This document shows positions 17,192 through 25,669 of a DNA stretch of 33,495 nucleotides, in pieces; position 1 is the first letter of the stretch; each line of letters opens with the position of its first letter. The stretch is from the NCBI GenBank assembly GCA_007131925.1, contig SLPQ01000082.1, positions 1 through 33,495 of the forward strand, given 5' to 3'. This DNA is from Candidatus Brocadiia bacterium (lineage in GTDB: Bacteria > Planctomycetota > DG-23 > SLPQ01). The notes beneath the pieces were generated by a model. That model was not told where the DNA came from. It did not search any database and saw only the letters and a program-made list of their open reading frames with translations. The translations under genes and the position numbers were made by a program.

Positions 17192-18355
17192 TCAGCTGGC
17201 CTTAAGCAGCTTTTCATAGAGAGAAGCGATACTTTCGACCATCCGGTCCGCCCCGAACATCTCCACACACAGCTCTTTACCACGCGCTGCCATTGCCGCA
17301 GCATCCTCCGGCGCTCTAAGGGACCATGTAATGGCCTGCGCCAGCTCATCGACAGCGCCGGGGCCGAGCAGCCGGCCGGTCACACCCTCCTGCACCACCT
17401 CGCGCGCGCCGTCTATGTCATATGAAATCACCGGAACCCCTGCCAGAAGCGCCTGCGGCAGCACACGCGCAAGCCCTTCCCGCAGCGAGCAGTGCACCAG
17501 GAGGTCCATCGCGCCTATCATGGCCCCCACACGGGACGGGTCCACAAGACCTGCAAAGACTATCGAGTCAAACACGCCCAGCTCCCGAGCACGATCAGAG
17601 AGCGCCTCTCGCAGGATGCCGTCGCCAACGAATAGAAAGCGAGTGTCAGGAAATTGCTTCAAGACTCGCGGCATCGCCTCGATGAGATACTTGTGGCCCT
17701 TCAGGTGGAAAAGGCGCGCCACCTTTCCCACAACCGGCACTCCGCCTGGGATGCCCAGCTCTCTGCGGACTGATGCGCGCTCTTTCCCGGCATCCAGAAA
17801 TGTCTCCAGCTCCATGCCGCTGTAAATGGTATGAAACTTTTCACGAGATGCCACGCCTGCTGCGACGGCCTTTTCAGCCATGGCGTCGCAGACTGTTATT
17901 ATCGCGTCGCACCTTCTGGCGGCCCAGCGCTCAAGTGAAATGTAAAGCGCGCTGACAAGCCTGTTCTGATAGGGGTGAAAAGGCAGGCCGTGAATCGTGT
18001 GCACAATCACCGGCACGCCGCAGGCGGTGGCAGCGGCGCGCCCGAGAATGCCCGCCTTCGATGAATGGGTGTGGACGATCTCGGGCTTCTCGCGCCGGAT
18101 GATGCGCTTGAGGCTGTAATAAGCTGCCGCGTCCTTAAAGGGGCTTATCTCCCGGCGCAACAGGTCGACTATTTCGATTCGCACGCCGCTTTCGGCAGCG
18201 CGGTTTATCAGCTCACCCTCCGGACCTATTGCCGGGCCGGTAACAAGGAGCGTCTCCCAGCCTTCGCGGCGGTCGAGCCCTTCGACGGTGTAAAGCGTGT
18301 TTTCCTGGGCGCCGCCCAGGATCATCCGCGTGATTATGTGGACTGCCTTTGCCAG
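17192..18355 (-). CDS. GT4 family glycosyltransferase with probable CTG start
   Basis: This protein of about 387 residues has the GT-B fold of family 4. The N-terminal domain includes VHIITRMILGGAQENTL, the VHTHSSKAGILGRAAA segment and HTIHGLPFH. The C-terminal domain includes GKVARLFHLKGHKYLIEAMP, then LFVGDG and the sugar-nucleotide motif CSLREGLARVLPQALLAGVP. The first in-frame ATG (18325) would cut off the first beta strand. Upstream, the frame runs to the truA stop with no ATG, GTG or TTG. A CTG at 18355 has GAGG seven bases before it, overlapping the truA stop, and restores the strand. The sugar donor and acceptor are unknown. Confidence 0.85.
   Translation of the reverse strand: MAKAVHIITRMILGGAQENTLYTVEGLDRREGWETLLVTGPAIGPEGELINRAAESGVRIEIVDLLRREISPFKDAAAYYSLKRIIRREKPEIVHTHSSKAGILGRAAATACGVPVIVHTIHGLPFHPYQNRLVSALYISLERWAARRCDAIITVCDAMAEKAVAAGVASREKFHTIYSGMELETFLDAGKERASVRRELGIPGGVPVVGKVARLFHLKGHKYLIEAMPRVLKQFPDTRFLFVGDGILREALSDRARELGVFDSIVFAGLVDPSRVGAMIGAMDLLVHCSLREGLARVLPQALLAGVPVISYDIDGAREVVQEGVTGRLLGPGAVDELAQAITWSLRAPEDAAAMAARGKELCVEMFGADRMVESIASLYEKLLKAS
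17194..17214 (+). terminator. Weak terminator candidate for the MshEN protein gene
   Basis: AGCTG (17194-17198) and CAGCT (17207-17211) pair, followed by TTTT. It lies inside the end of the convergent glycosyltransferase gene. The stem is only 5 bp. Confidence 0.3.
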
Positions 18356-18364
18356 GACGTCACC

Positions 18365-19129
18365 TCAATAACGAACCTCCACCATACACAGCCCCTCGGG
18401 CCGAGCTGTCGCTCCAGCGGCGCGCCGGTCACGAGCGGCCATTATCGCGGGGATGTCGTCCGGCTCGATGTGACCCCTGCCCACGTCAATGAGCGTGCCC
18501 ACCATGATCCTTACCATCATGTAGAGAAACCCGTCACCGGTAAAGAATATGCGGATTTGATCGTGGTCCTCGTCGAAGGTTATCTCTTCGACAGTCCGCA
18601 CGGTATCTTTCTCGACGAAGCCCTCCGCCCTGAATGAATCGAAATCGTGCCTGCCCACCAGGTGCCCGGCCGCCTCCCGCATCATCCGACAGTCCAGCCG
18701 TTGCCTTGACCAGTAGACAAACCGCCTTTGAAGAACCTCTCGCACGGGCCGCGTCGATATAGTGTAGCGGTAGACCTTGGTCCTTGCGTCGCGGTTCGAG
18801 TGAAAGTCAATGGGCACGTCTATCGCCGACAGCACCGCAGCATCCTCATCGAGATTGGCGTTTATGCCGCCGACGATCCGATCTGCCGGCAGCTCGCTCG
18901 CGGTGCGAAAGTTTGCCACCTGGCCCTCGGCATGCACACCGGCATCGGTGCGACCCGCCCCCGTGAGGCTGACCCGTTCACCGGTGACCCTGGCGAGCGC
19001 CTCCTCGAGGCAGCGCTGCACCGTGCGCCGGCTGCCCTGGCGCTGCCAGCCGGAAAATCCGGTGCCATCGTACTCCACCGTAAGCTTTACATTGCGCCTG
19101 CGGTCGCCGGATGTCCCGCGGGAAGTCAA
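18365..19129 (-). CDS. truA: tRNA pseudouridine(38-40) synthase
   Basis: This 254-residue enzyme makes pseudouridine in the anticodon arm of many tRNAs. It has LTVEYDGTGFSGWQRQ near the N-terminus, the catalytic GRTDAGVHAEGQVA (Asp62), and FHSNRDARTKVYRYTI. The last family motif is FLYMMVRIMVGTLIDVGRG. The start codon appears to be TTG at 19129 with AAGGGGG about five bases before it; no ATG or GTG is available near the conserved N-terminus. It begins 19 bp after asd, and its TGA overlaps the ribosome site of the glycosyltransferase gene. Confidence 0.95.
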   Translation of the reverse strand: MTSRGTSGDRRRNVKLTVEYDGTGFSGWQRQGSRRTVQRCLEEALARVTGERVSLTGAGRTDAGVHAEGQVANFRTASELPADRIVGGINANLDEDAAVLSAIDVPIDFHSNRDARTKVYRYTISTRPVREVLQRRFVYWSRQRLDCRMMREAAGHLVGRHDFDSFRAEGFVEKDTVRTVEEITFDEDHDQIRIFFTGDGFLYMMVRIMVGTLIDVGRGHIEPDDIPAIMAARDRRAAGATARPEGLCMVEVRY

Positions 19130-19148
19130 TGGCGCCCCCCTTGGCCAT

Positions 19149-20150
<1,002 letters not shown>

Positions 20151-20167
20151 TAATTTCCTCTTTTCAA

Positions 20168-21115
20168 CTACCTGATCCGTCTGATTCGAGCGGCCTCCCG
20201 CTCAGTCATCGCCCTCGACGCCACCAGCTGCGCCAGAAATCTCTCGCCGTCCTCCCAATAGCCTGCAGTCCTGGCCACGCCGCCTGCACGCTCGAGCCAG
20301 TACCCGTTGAAAAGCTCCATGAAAAGCTCGCGCGTGTACTTTGCCCACATCGAAGAGAGCGCCACGGTCGTATCCTCCGTGTCGGCGCGCACCTTGAAAC
20401 GGACCAGCATCTCCCGCTGGTGCTGTCTGAGCCGATAGATGCTTGACTCATCACTCTCCAGAAGCACATCCATATGCGCATGGGGAAAGGCGATGTCCAG
20501 AAGGCCGCCATAAAACTTGCGCCCTCCCTGCCTGTCAACCGTAAGACAGATCCCTTCATCGCCGAATCGACGCCAGAGCTCCTGCATCAGCAGTGCCGCC
20601 CTGCCGAAGAGCAGCGTGGCCTTGTTTTCCAGGCGCTCCAGGATGCCGTTGTACCTGATCTCATCCACGACGCACATCCAGGCGCCCAGGTACTGCACAC
20701 CCTCTTGCAGCAGGCAGCGCCTCAGCGAGCCGCTCGCCTGGTGAATTTCACTTACGGCACACCCGCAAGGCAGCTCCAGGCGACCGCTGTACCACGGGAG
20801 GCCAAGCGCCTCTCCTGCGCCTTCCATCACCCACAGGCGCAAAAACCCCTCGAGGTCCCGCGCCTCATGCGATGTGAGCTGCGCAAACGAAAGTACCGCT
20901 CTTTCAAGCGAAGCGATCCCCCTGGAACTACTGTAGATCCCCTTGCTGTCGGCGACCCTGAGCGCGCCCGCATCCACAAGGTGCCACTGCGGCCATGGCC
21001 GGCGAGGATCGATCCTGCCTGGGACGGCGACTGCATTTGCCGCGACGACAAGCGGCCCCAGCCTCGGCCCGTACCCTGCCTCATCAATCCCCGCCAGTAT
21101 CACCAGAGAGCCCAT
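20168..21115 (-). CDS. RNase HII-like protein (unusual subfamily)
   Basis: This 315-residue protein is about 100 residues longer than RNase HII but keeps its landmarks: AGIDEAGYGPRLGPLVVAA (Asp11, Glu12), DSK at 56-58, Asp194 in LTVDRQGG, and Asp245 exactly 14 residues before the Lys of AKYTRE, as in E. coli RNase HII. So all four metal-binding acids are in place. The GRG motif that reads the 2'-OH of the ribonucleotide is GYG here, and a large insertion lies between DSK and Asp194. It probably binds or cuts an unusual nucleic-acid substrate; a standard rnhB may exist elsewhere. The frame extends to 21400, but the ATG at 21115 fits the family start and the promoter at 21147-21174. Confidence 0.75.
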   Translation of the reverse strand: MGSLVILAGIDEAGYGPRLGPLVVAANAVAVPGRIDPRRPWPQWHLVDAGALRVADSKGIYSSSRGIASLERAVLSFAQLTSHEARDLEGFLRLWVMEGAGEALGLPWYSGRLELPCGCAVSEIHQASGSLRRCLLQEGVQYLGAWMCVVDEIRYNGILERLENKATLLFGRAALLMQELWRRFGDEGICLTVDRQGGRKFYGGLLDIAFPHAHMDVLLESDESSIYRLRQHQREMLVRFKVRADTEDTTVALSSMWAKYTRELFMELFNGYWLERAGGVARTAGYWEDGERFLAQLVASRAMTEREAARIRRIR

Positions 21116-21146
21116 CCGCACGGCTTGGAAGTCTTGGAAAATATAG

Positions 21147-21174
21147 ATTCTAAGCTCTAAATGCCTGAAGTCAA
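21147..21174 (-). promoter_or_regulatory. Predicted promoter of the RNase HII-like/asd/truA/GT operon
   Basis: On the minus strand TTGACT (21174-21169) and TAGAAT (21152-21147) are 16 bp apart, each matching five of six consensus bases. The expected transcript starts near 21140, giving a leader of about 25 bases. The mobile element begins 13 bp upstream of the -35 box. Confidence 0.65.
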
Positions 21175-21177
21175 TCC

Positions 21178-21186
21178 ACCGGGGCG
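21178..21186. repeat. Left target-site duplication of the IS remnant
   Basis: ACCGGGGCG lies directly left of the left inverted repeat and matches ACCGGGCG (21713-21720) directly right of the other one, apart from one extra G. IS4-family elements make 9-bp duplications in the IS50 group. Confidence 0.6.
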
Positions 21187-21202
21187 CTGACTCATCCCCA
21201 GT
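21187..21202 (+). repeat. Left terminal inverted repeat
   Basis: CTGACTCATCCCCAGT reads inward from the left end and is the exact complement of 21697-21712. Confidence 0.8.
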
Positions 21203-21221
21203 TTCCTCGGGTGAGTGAGCG

Positions 21222-21618
21222 TCAGAGCAGGGATAGTGCGATGCGCAGGGGGCCGATGGGGTTATATATGGCGTGGCGGCCGATGGTGAAAAGGCTGCAT
21301 TCTTCGGCGCGATTATTGGAGCACCAGTACTCCAGTACTTAGGCTTATAGAGCCTGACCGTCTGCAGGCCGACCGCCACCAGCACTATGTACGCCAGCAC
21401 CAGCAGCAGCCTTACCAGCTTCGCCGGGATAGTTGTCTGTCAAGCGATCCAACTGCTTGATAGAACGTCTGGCGGCTTAAGACGCGGCCCAACTTGGCTA
21501 TGGAGGTCCGGTCCACAGACAGTGCCGCCGCCACCACACGGCTCAAGGTCCTGGCCTGTAAACGCCGAAGATGAACGCAGACGGACATTACCCATTTGAC
21601 TGATGCAGCATAACCCAT
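21222..21618 (-). pseudogene. IS4-family transposase, N- and C-terminal fragments
   Basis: The first piece starts at the ATG 21618 after an excellent ribosome site (AAGGGGAGGAG) and runs 68 codons to a TAA at 21412. It includes RRLQARTLSRVVAAALSVDR then TSIAKLGRVL, the typical transposase head. After a deletion, a second frame reads KLVRLLLVLAYIVLVAVGLQ, a typical C-terminal membrane-like helix of these transposases. A third frame then reads EECSLFTIGRHAIYNPIGPL and RIALSLL before the stop at 21222-21224, the usual tail (SLF.IGR). The catalytic DDE core is absent. The two C-terminal frames are split by a further frameshift at about 21320-21345. Confidence 0.65.
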
Positions 21619-21676
21619 GGCCGGCTCCTCCCCTTAAGGCCTTCTTGTCAAAGAACTTATCGGTCAGGAGCCGGCC
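21619..21676 (-). promoter_or_regulatory. Stem-loop that would hide the transposase ribosome binding site
   Basis: GGCCGGCTCCT (21619-21629) and AGGAGCCGGCC (21666-21676) are a perfect 11-bp inverted repeat ending one base before the ATG of the transposase fragment. The AGGAG ribosome site is in the stem, and a smaller stem TTCTT/AAGAA lies in the loop. Such stems repress translation of transposase from read-through transcripts in several IS families. Confidence 0.5.
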
Positions 21677-21696
21677 TCTTCTATTACTGCCACAAG

Positions 21697-21712
21697 ACTG
21701 GGGATGAGTCAG
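21697..21712 (-). repeat. Right terminal inverted repeat
   Basis: ACTGGGGATGAGTCAG on the plus strand, the exact complement of the left repeat; flanked on the right by ACCGGGCG. Confidence 0.8.
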
Positions 21713-21720
21713 ACCGGGCG
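21713..21720. repeat. Right target-site duplication of the IS remnant
   Basis: ACCGGGCG, equal to the left copy except for one missing G. Confidence 0.6.
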
Positions 21721-21871
21721 CAAGACGCCCTCCGCCGCCTCGCACACTTTCCAGAAAGAGACCGATCTACCGGTAGCTGTGGCCGGTATGGATCGTTTAA
21801 AGGCAGCCCGATAAAAGCCCTATCCGCCGCCCGGAAGAAGGTCGTGTGGACACGCCTGAATGGAGTTTTGC

Positions 21872-21899
21872 TTGACGTGGGAAGGCTGCGCCTTAGAAA
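21872..21899 (+). promoter_or_regulatory. Predicted promoter of the DUF2079 gene
   Basis: TTGACG (21872-21877) and TAGAAA (21894-21899) are 16 bp apart and 28 bp before the start codon, leaving room for the GGAGG at about 21918. Confidence 0.55.
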
Positions 21900-21927
21900 T
21901 GACGCATGAAAGGACGCGGAGGACAAG

Positions 21928-23760
21928 TTGCACGACGAGAGATGGGAATTTTCGAGCGCGGCCGTAGTCATCGAAGCGGGCTCGGTGCTTGCGGCGACAT
22001 GGCTCGTGCTGAAAAACAGCTACCCGACCACCATCTACAAGGTCGTATCCTTTGAATGGGCGCCCGCGGTCCACTGGGTCTCGCTCCTGCTGGTGGGGGC
22101 GGCACTGGCTGTCGGCGCGGTGGCGGTCTTCTCAGGCAGGCCTGAAAGCTTTCTGCGGAGCCTGTCGAAGGCATGGTCGCCGCTTCTTGCAAACCTGCCC
22201 GTCGTGGCACGTGCGGCCTTCCAGCTCGAACCCTTCTACCTCGAGGGGCTCCTTATTGCGGTGAGTACTGGGGGTGCGCTGGCCGCTTCGCTGTCTATGT
22301 ATATTGCCGCATCGCCAAGGGATGATCGGCAAGGTAAGCATCTGTGGCTGGTCGCGACCCTGGCAGCGGCGCTCATAGCGGGCTCGTGGTTTTATGCTGT
22401 GCAGGAGCGGTTTCTGCACCAGCGGCGCTATGGGTGGCGTGATGCCGGGCTTTACTATGCGCGGGTGAAGAATACAGCCCTCGGCGAGGGCCTCCTGGTT
22501 GAAACGCCCGCACACAGGCCGTTTTACGACCACTTCGGCCCGGGTCTTGCCGCGCTGGCGCCGGCGTGGTGGCTCTGGCCGAGCTACCGGCTGATGATGG
22601 CCGCGCAGGCGGCGGCGCTGGCGTTTATGGGGCCGGCGGTCTATCTCTACGCGCGCGGACGCGGCGCGACCGGTGTGGTGGCGTTTCTGCTGGGTGCGGC
22701 GGCCCTTGTGCATCCGTCGATCTCGCAGATGGCCTATTCCTTTTCTTACGGCTTTCACCCCATAACGCTTGCAATGCCGCTGGTGGCGTTGTCAATATAC
22801 CTCTGGGAAAGCCGCAGATGGTGGCTCTTTGCCGCGGCGGCGCTGGCGGCTGTCTCGATGGAGGAGACAGTGCTGCCGCTGTATGCAGGGCTGGGAGCGG
22901 TCAGCTGGCTGTGGGAGGCAAAGGGCTCATGGACCATCCGCGCGCGCCATGCAGGCCTTGTCGTAGCGGCAGCAGCGGTGATAGTCTTTCTAGTAATCAC
23001 AAAGGCGATAATGCCCGCCTTTGCCGGGCAGGAGTATTTCCAGATCGCCAAGTACACGCACCTCGGCGACAGCTTCGTTGAAGTCCTCTTGAGCCCGATA
23101 TTCGAAGCGAGGGTCTTTTGGGGGCTGCTTCTGTCGCAGAGATCGCTTGTGTTTTCGGTGCTGCTGCTGGGGTCGGTGGGGTTTCTGCCGCTTGTCTCAT
23201 TGAGGCGGCTTGCCTACGCGCTGATTATCTTCGTCTTCGTGATGATCCTGGAGGACGACAACGTAAAGAGCATCTCATTCTGGTACCAGGCGCTGCTTGT
23301 TGCCGCCTGGCTGCCGGCGATGGCCGCCGGCACGATGGCCCTGCCGCGTCAATGGCGACAGGCCGCTGCGACAGGTGCGCTGTTCTGCGCGCTGGCAGCT
23401 TCGCATTTTTACGGCTTGCTGCCGATTTCGCGCGTTACGATGCCATGGCAGGCGAGCCCCACGGAGAGCACACTGCAGGTCACGCGCGAGCTCATGCATA
23501 TCGCGGGGCGCACGCCAAGAGACGCGCGCGTGGTTGCCACGATGCGGGAGGCCATGCTTTTTGCCGACTGCCGCCTGACGCCCGTCAATGAGTGGCAGGC
23601 CGACGACGAGCCGGACCTGGCCGTATTTGACATGCAATCGACCTGGGGACAGCAGCCTCACCAGACGCGCGCGGCCTTTGAGGCGCTCGTGTCAACGGGT
23701 CTTTATGAGATCGAGCCGCTGGAAGGCGTGGTGCTCTTGCGAAGGCGCGCCGGACCGTGA
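21928..23760 (+). CDS. DUF2079 integral membrane protein
   Basis: This 610-residue protein has about ten to twelve membrane helices and the DUF2079 landmarks: NTALGEGLLVETPAHRPFYD and HFGPGLAALAPAWWLWPSY in the first loop and helix, SYGFHPITLAMPLVALSIYL, and AVSMEETVLPLYAGLG. DUF2079 proteins share a GT-C-like layout with a long first periplasmic loop and a C-terminal soluble part, and are suspected polyprenyl-sugar glycosyltransferases. No activity has been shown for this one. The start is TTG at 21928 with GGAGG 5 bases before it. It lies next to the IS remnant but its composition matches the other genes. Confidence 0.88.
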   Translation: MHDERWEFSSAAVVIEAGSVLAATWLVLKNSYPTTIYKVVSFEWAPAVHWVSLLLVGAALAVGAVAVFSGRPESFLRSLSKAWSPLLANLPVVARAAFQLEPFYLEGLLIAVSTGGALAASLSMYIAASPRDDRQGKHLWLVATLAAALIAGSWFYAVQERFLHQRRYGWRDAGLYYARVKNTALGEGLLVETPAHRPFYDHFGPGLAALAPAWWLWPSYRLMMAAQAAALAFMGPAVYLYARGRGATGVVAFLLGAAALVHPSISQMAYSFSYGFHPITLAMPLVALSIYLWESRRWWLFAAAALAAVSMEETVLPLYAGLGAVSWLWEAKGSWTIRARHAGLVVAAAAVIVFLVITKAIMPAFAGQEYFQIAKYTHLGDSFVEVLLSPIFEARVFWGLLLSQRSLVFSVLLLGSVGFLPLVSLRRLAYALIIFVFVMILEDDNVKSISFWYQALLVAAWLPAMAAGTMALPRQWRQAAATGALFCALAASHFYGLLPISRVTMPWQASPTESTLQVTRELMHIAGRTPRDARVVATMREAMLFADCRLTPVNEWQADDEPDLAVFDMQSTWGQQPHQTRAAFEALVSTGLYEIEPLEGVVLLRRRAGP

Positions 23761-23776
23761 GGAAAGCTATTGGCGC

Positions 23777-23804
23777 TTGCACGCCTGCAGGCGTCGTGTA
23801 ACAT
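23777..23804 (+). promoter_or_regulatory. Possible promoter with a 14-bp palindrome in its spacer
   Basis: TTGCAC (23777-23782) and TAACAT (23799-23804) are 16 bp apart; both are weak matches. ACGCCTGCAGGCGT (23781-23794) is a perfect palindrome between them and could be an operator for a regulator of the isomerase gene, or a terminator stem for DUF2079. Confidence 0.35.
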
Positions 23805-23853
23805 TTCGTTGCGATGTCTCGCTGAGAGAGAAGGCAACTGAAGGGAGGACCTG

Positions 23854-24597
23854 ATGGGGGCGCAATTTGTCGAGCGTATGGGGATTCAAAGCTGGTGTTT
23901 TCGCGGCTACAAGACCCACCAGGAGGTAATACAGGCACTTAGAGCCTGCGATGTAAGTCGGCTCGAGCTCTCCCACGCACATTACAAGCCATGGGAGGCA
24001 GACGACCACAGGCCGATAGTCGACCTGTATGCTGAAGCCGGCATCACGATCTCATCCTTCGGGGCGTATTCAGTGGGCGCCGATGAGGCGCGCGCGCGCA
24101 AGGTTTTCGACCTGGCCGAGGCTGCCGGCTTTGATACCATAGGCGTGATGCTTGCCGAGGGCGGCATCCAGACGGCTGAAAAGCTCTGCAGGGAGTACGG
24201 CAAGCGCGTGGCACTCCACAACCATGGCAGGCTCGATCCGTACGGCCCCCCCTGGGCCATCGAAAAGGTCCTCGCTGAGACCTCGGCCAGCTTCGGGCTG
24301 TGTCTCGACACTGCATGGATGATCGACAGCCGCTTTGACCCGGTCGAGATCGCTGACAAACACGCCGACCGGCTCTATGGCGTACATGTGAAAGACTTCA
24401 TCTTCGACCGCACGGGAAAGCCCTCGGACGTCGTCGTCGGCGAGGGCAATCTCGACCTTCCAGAATTTCTGAGGGTTCTTGAGAGAAACGGCTTCGACGG
24501 ATTTTTTACGCTGGAATATGAGGGGGACGTGGATGACCCCATCCCGGCGACGAGAAAATGCGTCGAGGCTGTCAGGCGCGCGGCTGCAGAGCTCTAA
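23854..24597 (+). CDS. Sugar phosphate isomerase/epimerase (xylose isomerase-like TIM barrel)
   Basis: This 247-residue TIM-barrel protein belongs to the AP endonuclease 2/xylose isomerase-like superfamily. Metal-site residues fit the family: RLELSHAHYKPW near the N-terminus, HNHG on the central strand, LCLDTAWM, GVHVKDFIF and a C-terminal LEYEGD. Members include hexulose, inosose and myo-inositol enzymes; the exact reaction is unknown. GGAGG lies before the ATG at 23854. It is a single gene after DUF2079 (93 bp) and before DUF116 (280 bp). A role in sugar breakdown is likely, given the mannosidase and kinase genes downstream, though they are 4 kb away. Confidence 0.88.
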   Translation: MGAQFVERMGIQSWCFRGYKTHQEVIQALRACDVSRLELSHAHYKPWEADDHRPIVDLYAEAGITISSFGAYSVGADEARARKVFDLAEAAGFDTIGVMLAEGGIQTAEKLCREYGKRVALHNHGRLDPYGPPWAIEKVLAETSASFGLCLDTAWMIDSRFDPVEIADKHADRLYGVHVKDFIFDRTGKPSDVVVGEGNLDLPEFLRVLERNGFDGFFTLEYEGDVDDPIPATRKCVEAVRRAAAEL

Positions 24598-24877
24598 GGG
24601 ACGCGTGCGCTCAAGGCCTGCGCCGCCGTGGTCGGCTTGCGCCCAGTCGTCTCTGCGCCCTGACGTGCGACCCGGGCTGCAGGCGCGCCGGCTAAGAAGT
24701 GAGCCGTCATGGCGCGCTAAGATGGCCTGGCTCATAGGATGCCCCTGCGCCGGCTGTTCAATGTGCACGTGGGGTGGATCAAACCTCCGGCGGCGTTGCT
24801 GCAGCTTGACGCCGAGGTCTTGCGCAGCGATAATGATGCCCCGTTGCAAGAGTTGACCAGACGCCGGAAACCCCCAG

Positions 24878-25459
24878 ATGCCCGAAAATACGCATGAGAG
24901 AAAAGCCGCCCCGAGCGTGCCGGGCGATGGCAGAAAGCAGGCCTCTCGCGCGCCGAACCCGCTCCTGGAGATGATGGCCGCCTCGGCAGGTGCGCGTGAT
25001 GTCGATGAATTTGCCGAGGAGTTTGCAGGCAAGAAAAACAAAGAGCACGCCGATGCTTTTGCGCGGGTGGCGTTCAATGAGCGCATCCTGCTGCTGCCGC
25101 AGTGCATGCGCTCCAGCGCAGAGTGCAAGGCGGTGGAGCGGGCCTTTTCATACGAGTGCACGGGCTGCGGCGCGTGCGACATCCCTGAGATAATAGCCGA
25201 GGCCCGCCGCCTCGGCTACCTCGGCGTCCATGTCCTGAAGGGGGGTCGCGCGGTCGTGCGCCTCATCGAGGAGCTCGAAGCTGGCGCTGTAGCAGGTGTG
25301 GCGTGCAGCTACGAGGGGCTCATCGGCATAATGGAATGCGAGCGTCGCGGCGTGCCGGTGCAGTTTGTTCCGCTGTCGCGCGACGGTTGCGCCGACACCG
25401 AGGTGGATCTTGACGAGATCAAAAGCCTGCTCGGCAGGCTCTTGCCGGAAGCATCCTGA
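24878..25459 (+). CDS. DUF116 domain protein
   Basis: This 193-residue protein has a polar N-terminus of about 65 residues without a membrane helix, and a DUF116 domain. Domain marks: FNERILLLPQCMRSSAECKA (Cys76, Cys83), YECTGCGACDIPEI (Cys94, 97, 100), then GVACSYEGLIGIMECERRGV and VPLSRDGCADTEVDLDEI. The conserved cysteines suggest a metal or Fe-S site. DUF116 proteins are found mainly in anaerobes and their role is not known. The ATG at 24878 has only a weak ribosome site. Confidence 0.85.
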   Translation: MPENTHERKAAPSVPGDGRKQASRAPNPLLEMMAASAGARDVDEFAEEFAGKKNKEHADAFARVAFNERILLLPQCMRSSAECKAVERAFSYECTGCGACDIPEIIAEARRLGYLGVHVLKGGRAVVRLIEELEAGAVAGVACSYEGLIGIMECERRGVPVQFVPLSRDGCADTEVDLDEIKSLLGRLLPEAS

Positions 25460-25669
25460 GCCGCTTAGTCGCCAGGCGATTTGCGCGCACCTCGTTCTCC
25501 CGCACACCAAGAGCACCCCGACCGTGCCGCTCGTCATATCTGCTGGCCGTACCGTCTGCGTCTGCGACAGCTTACTCCAGGCGCATGGGCGCATTCGGGA
25601 AAGCGACCGGAAATCTCGCGAATTTTCGCACGCAAGCAATTTCTTGATGGCATGATGGGATGGATGCTG

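Larger units (their letters stand above)
21187..21712 (-). mobile_element. Internally deleted IS4-family insertion sequence, 526 bp
   Basis: The element is bounded by perfect 16-bp inverted repeats (CTGACTCATCCCCAGT at 21187-21202 and its complement at 21697-21712) with a near-identical short direct repeat outside. The first seven bases, CTGACTC, equal those of the IS50/Tn5 outer end. Inside are an N-terminal piece of an IS4-like transposase (21412-21618) and two C-terminal pieces in other frames (to the stop at 21222). A full element of this group is about 1.4 kb, so roughly 0.9 kb of the middle is gone. It cannot move on its own but could be moved by a related transposase. Confidence 0.75.

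Noticed and set aside
21116-21400. N-terminal extension of the RNase HII-like protein to 21400
   Set aside because: The added 95 codons come from the IS remnant's transposase tail and the promoter region, so the long frame is an accident of the insertion.
24739-24897. A 52-codon frame (MPLRRLFNVHVGWIKPPAAL and onward) just before DUF116
   Set aside because: It reads like protein but has no ribosome site, overlaps the DUF116 start by 20 bases and matches no known family. Too weak to call.
24070-25182. A 370-codon open frame on the minus strand
   Set aside because: It runs opposite the sugar isomerase and DUF116 genes, with biased composition and no recognisable motif.
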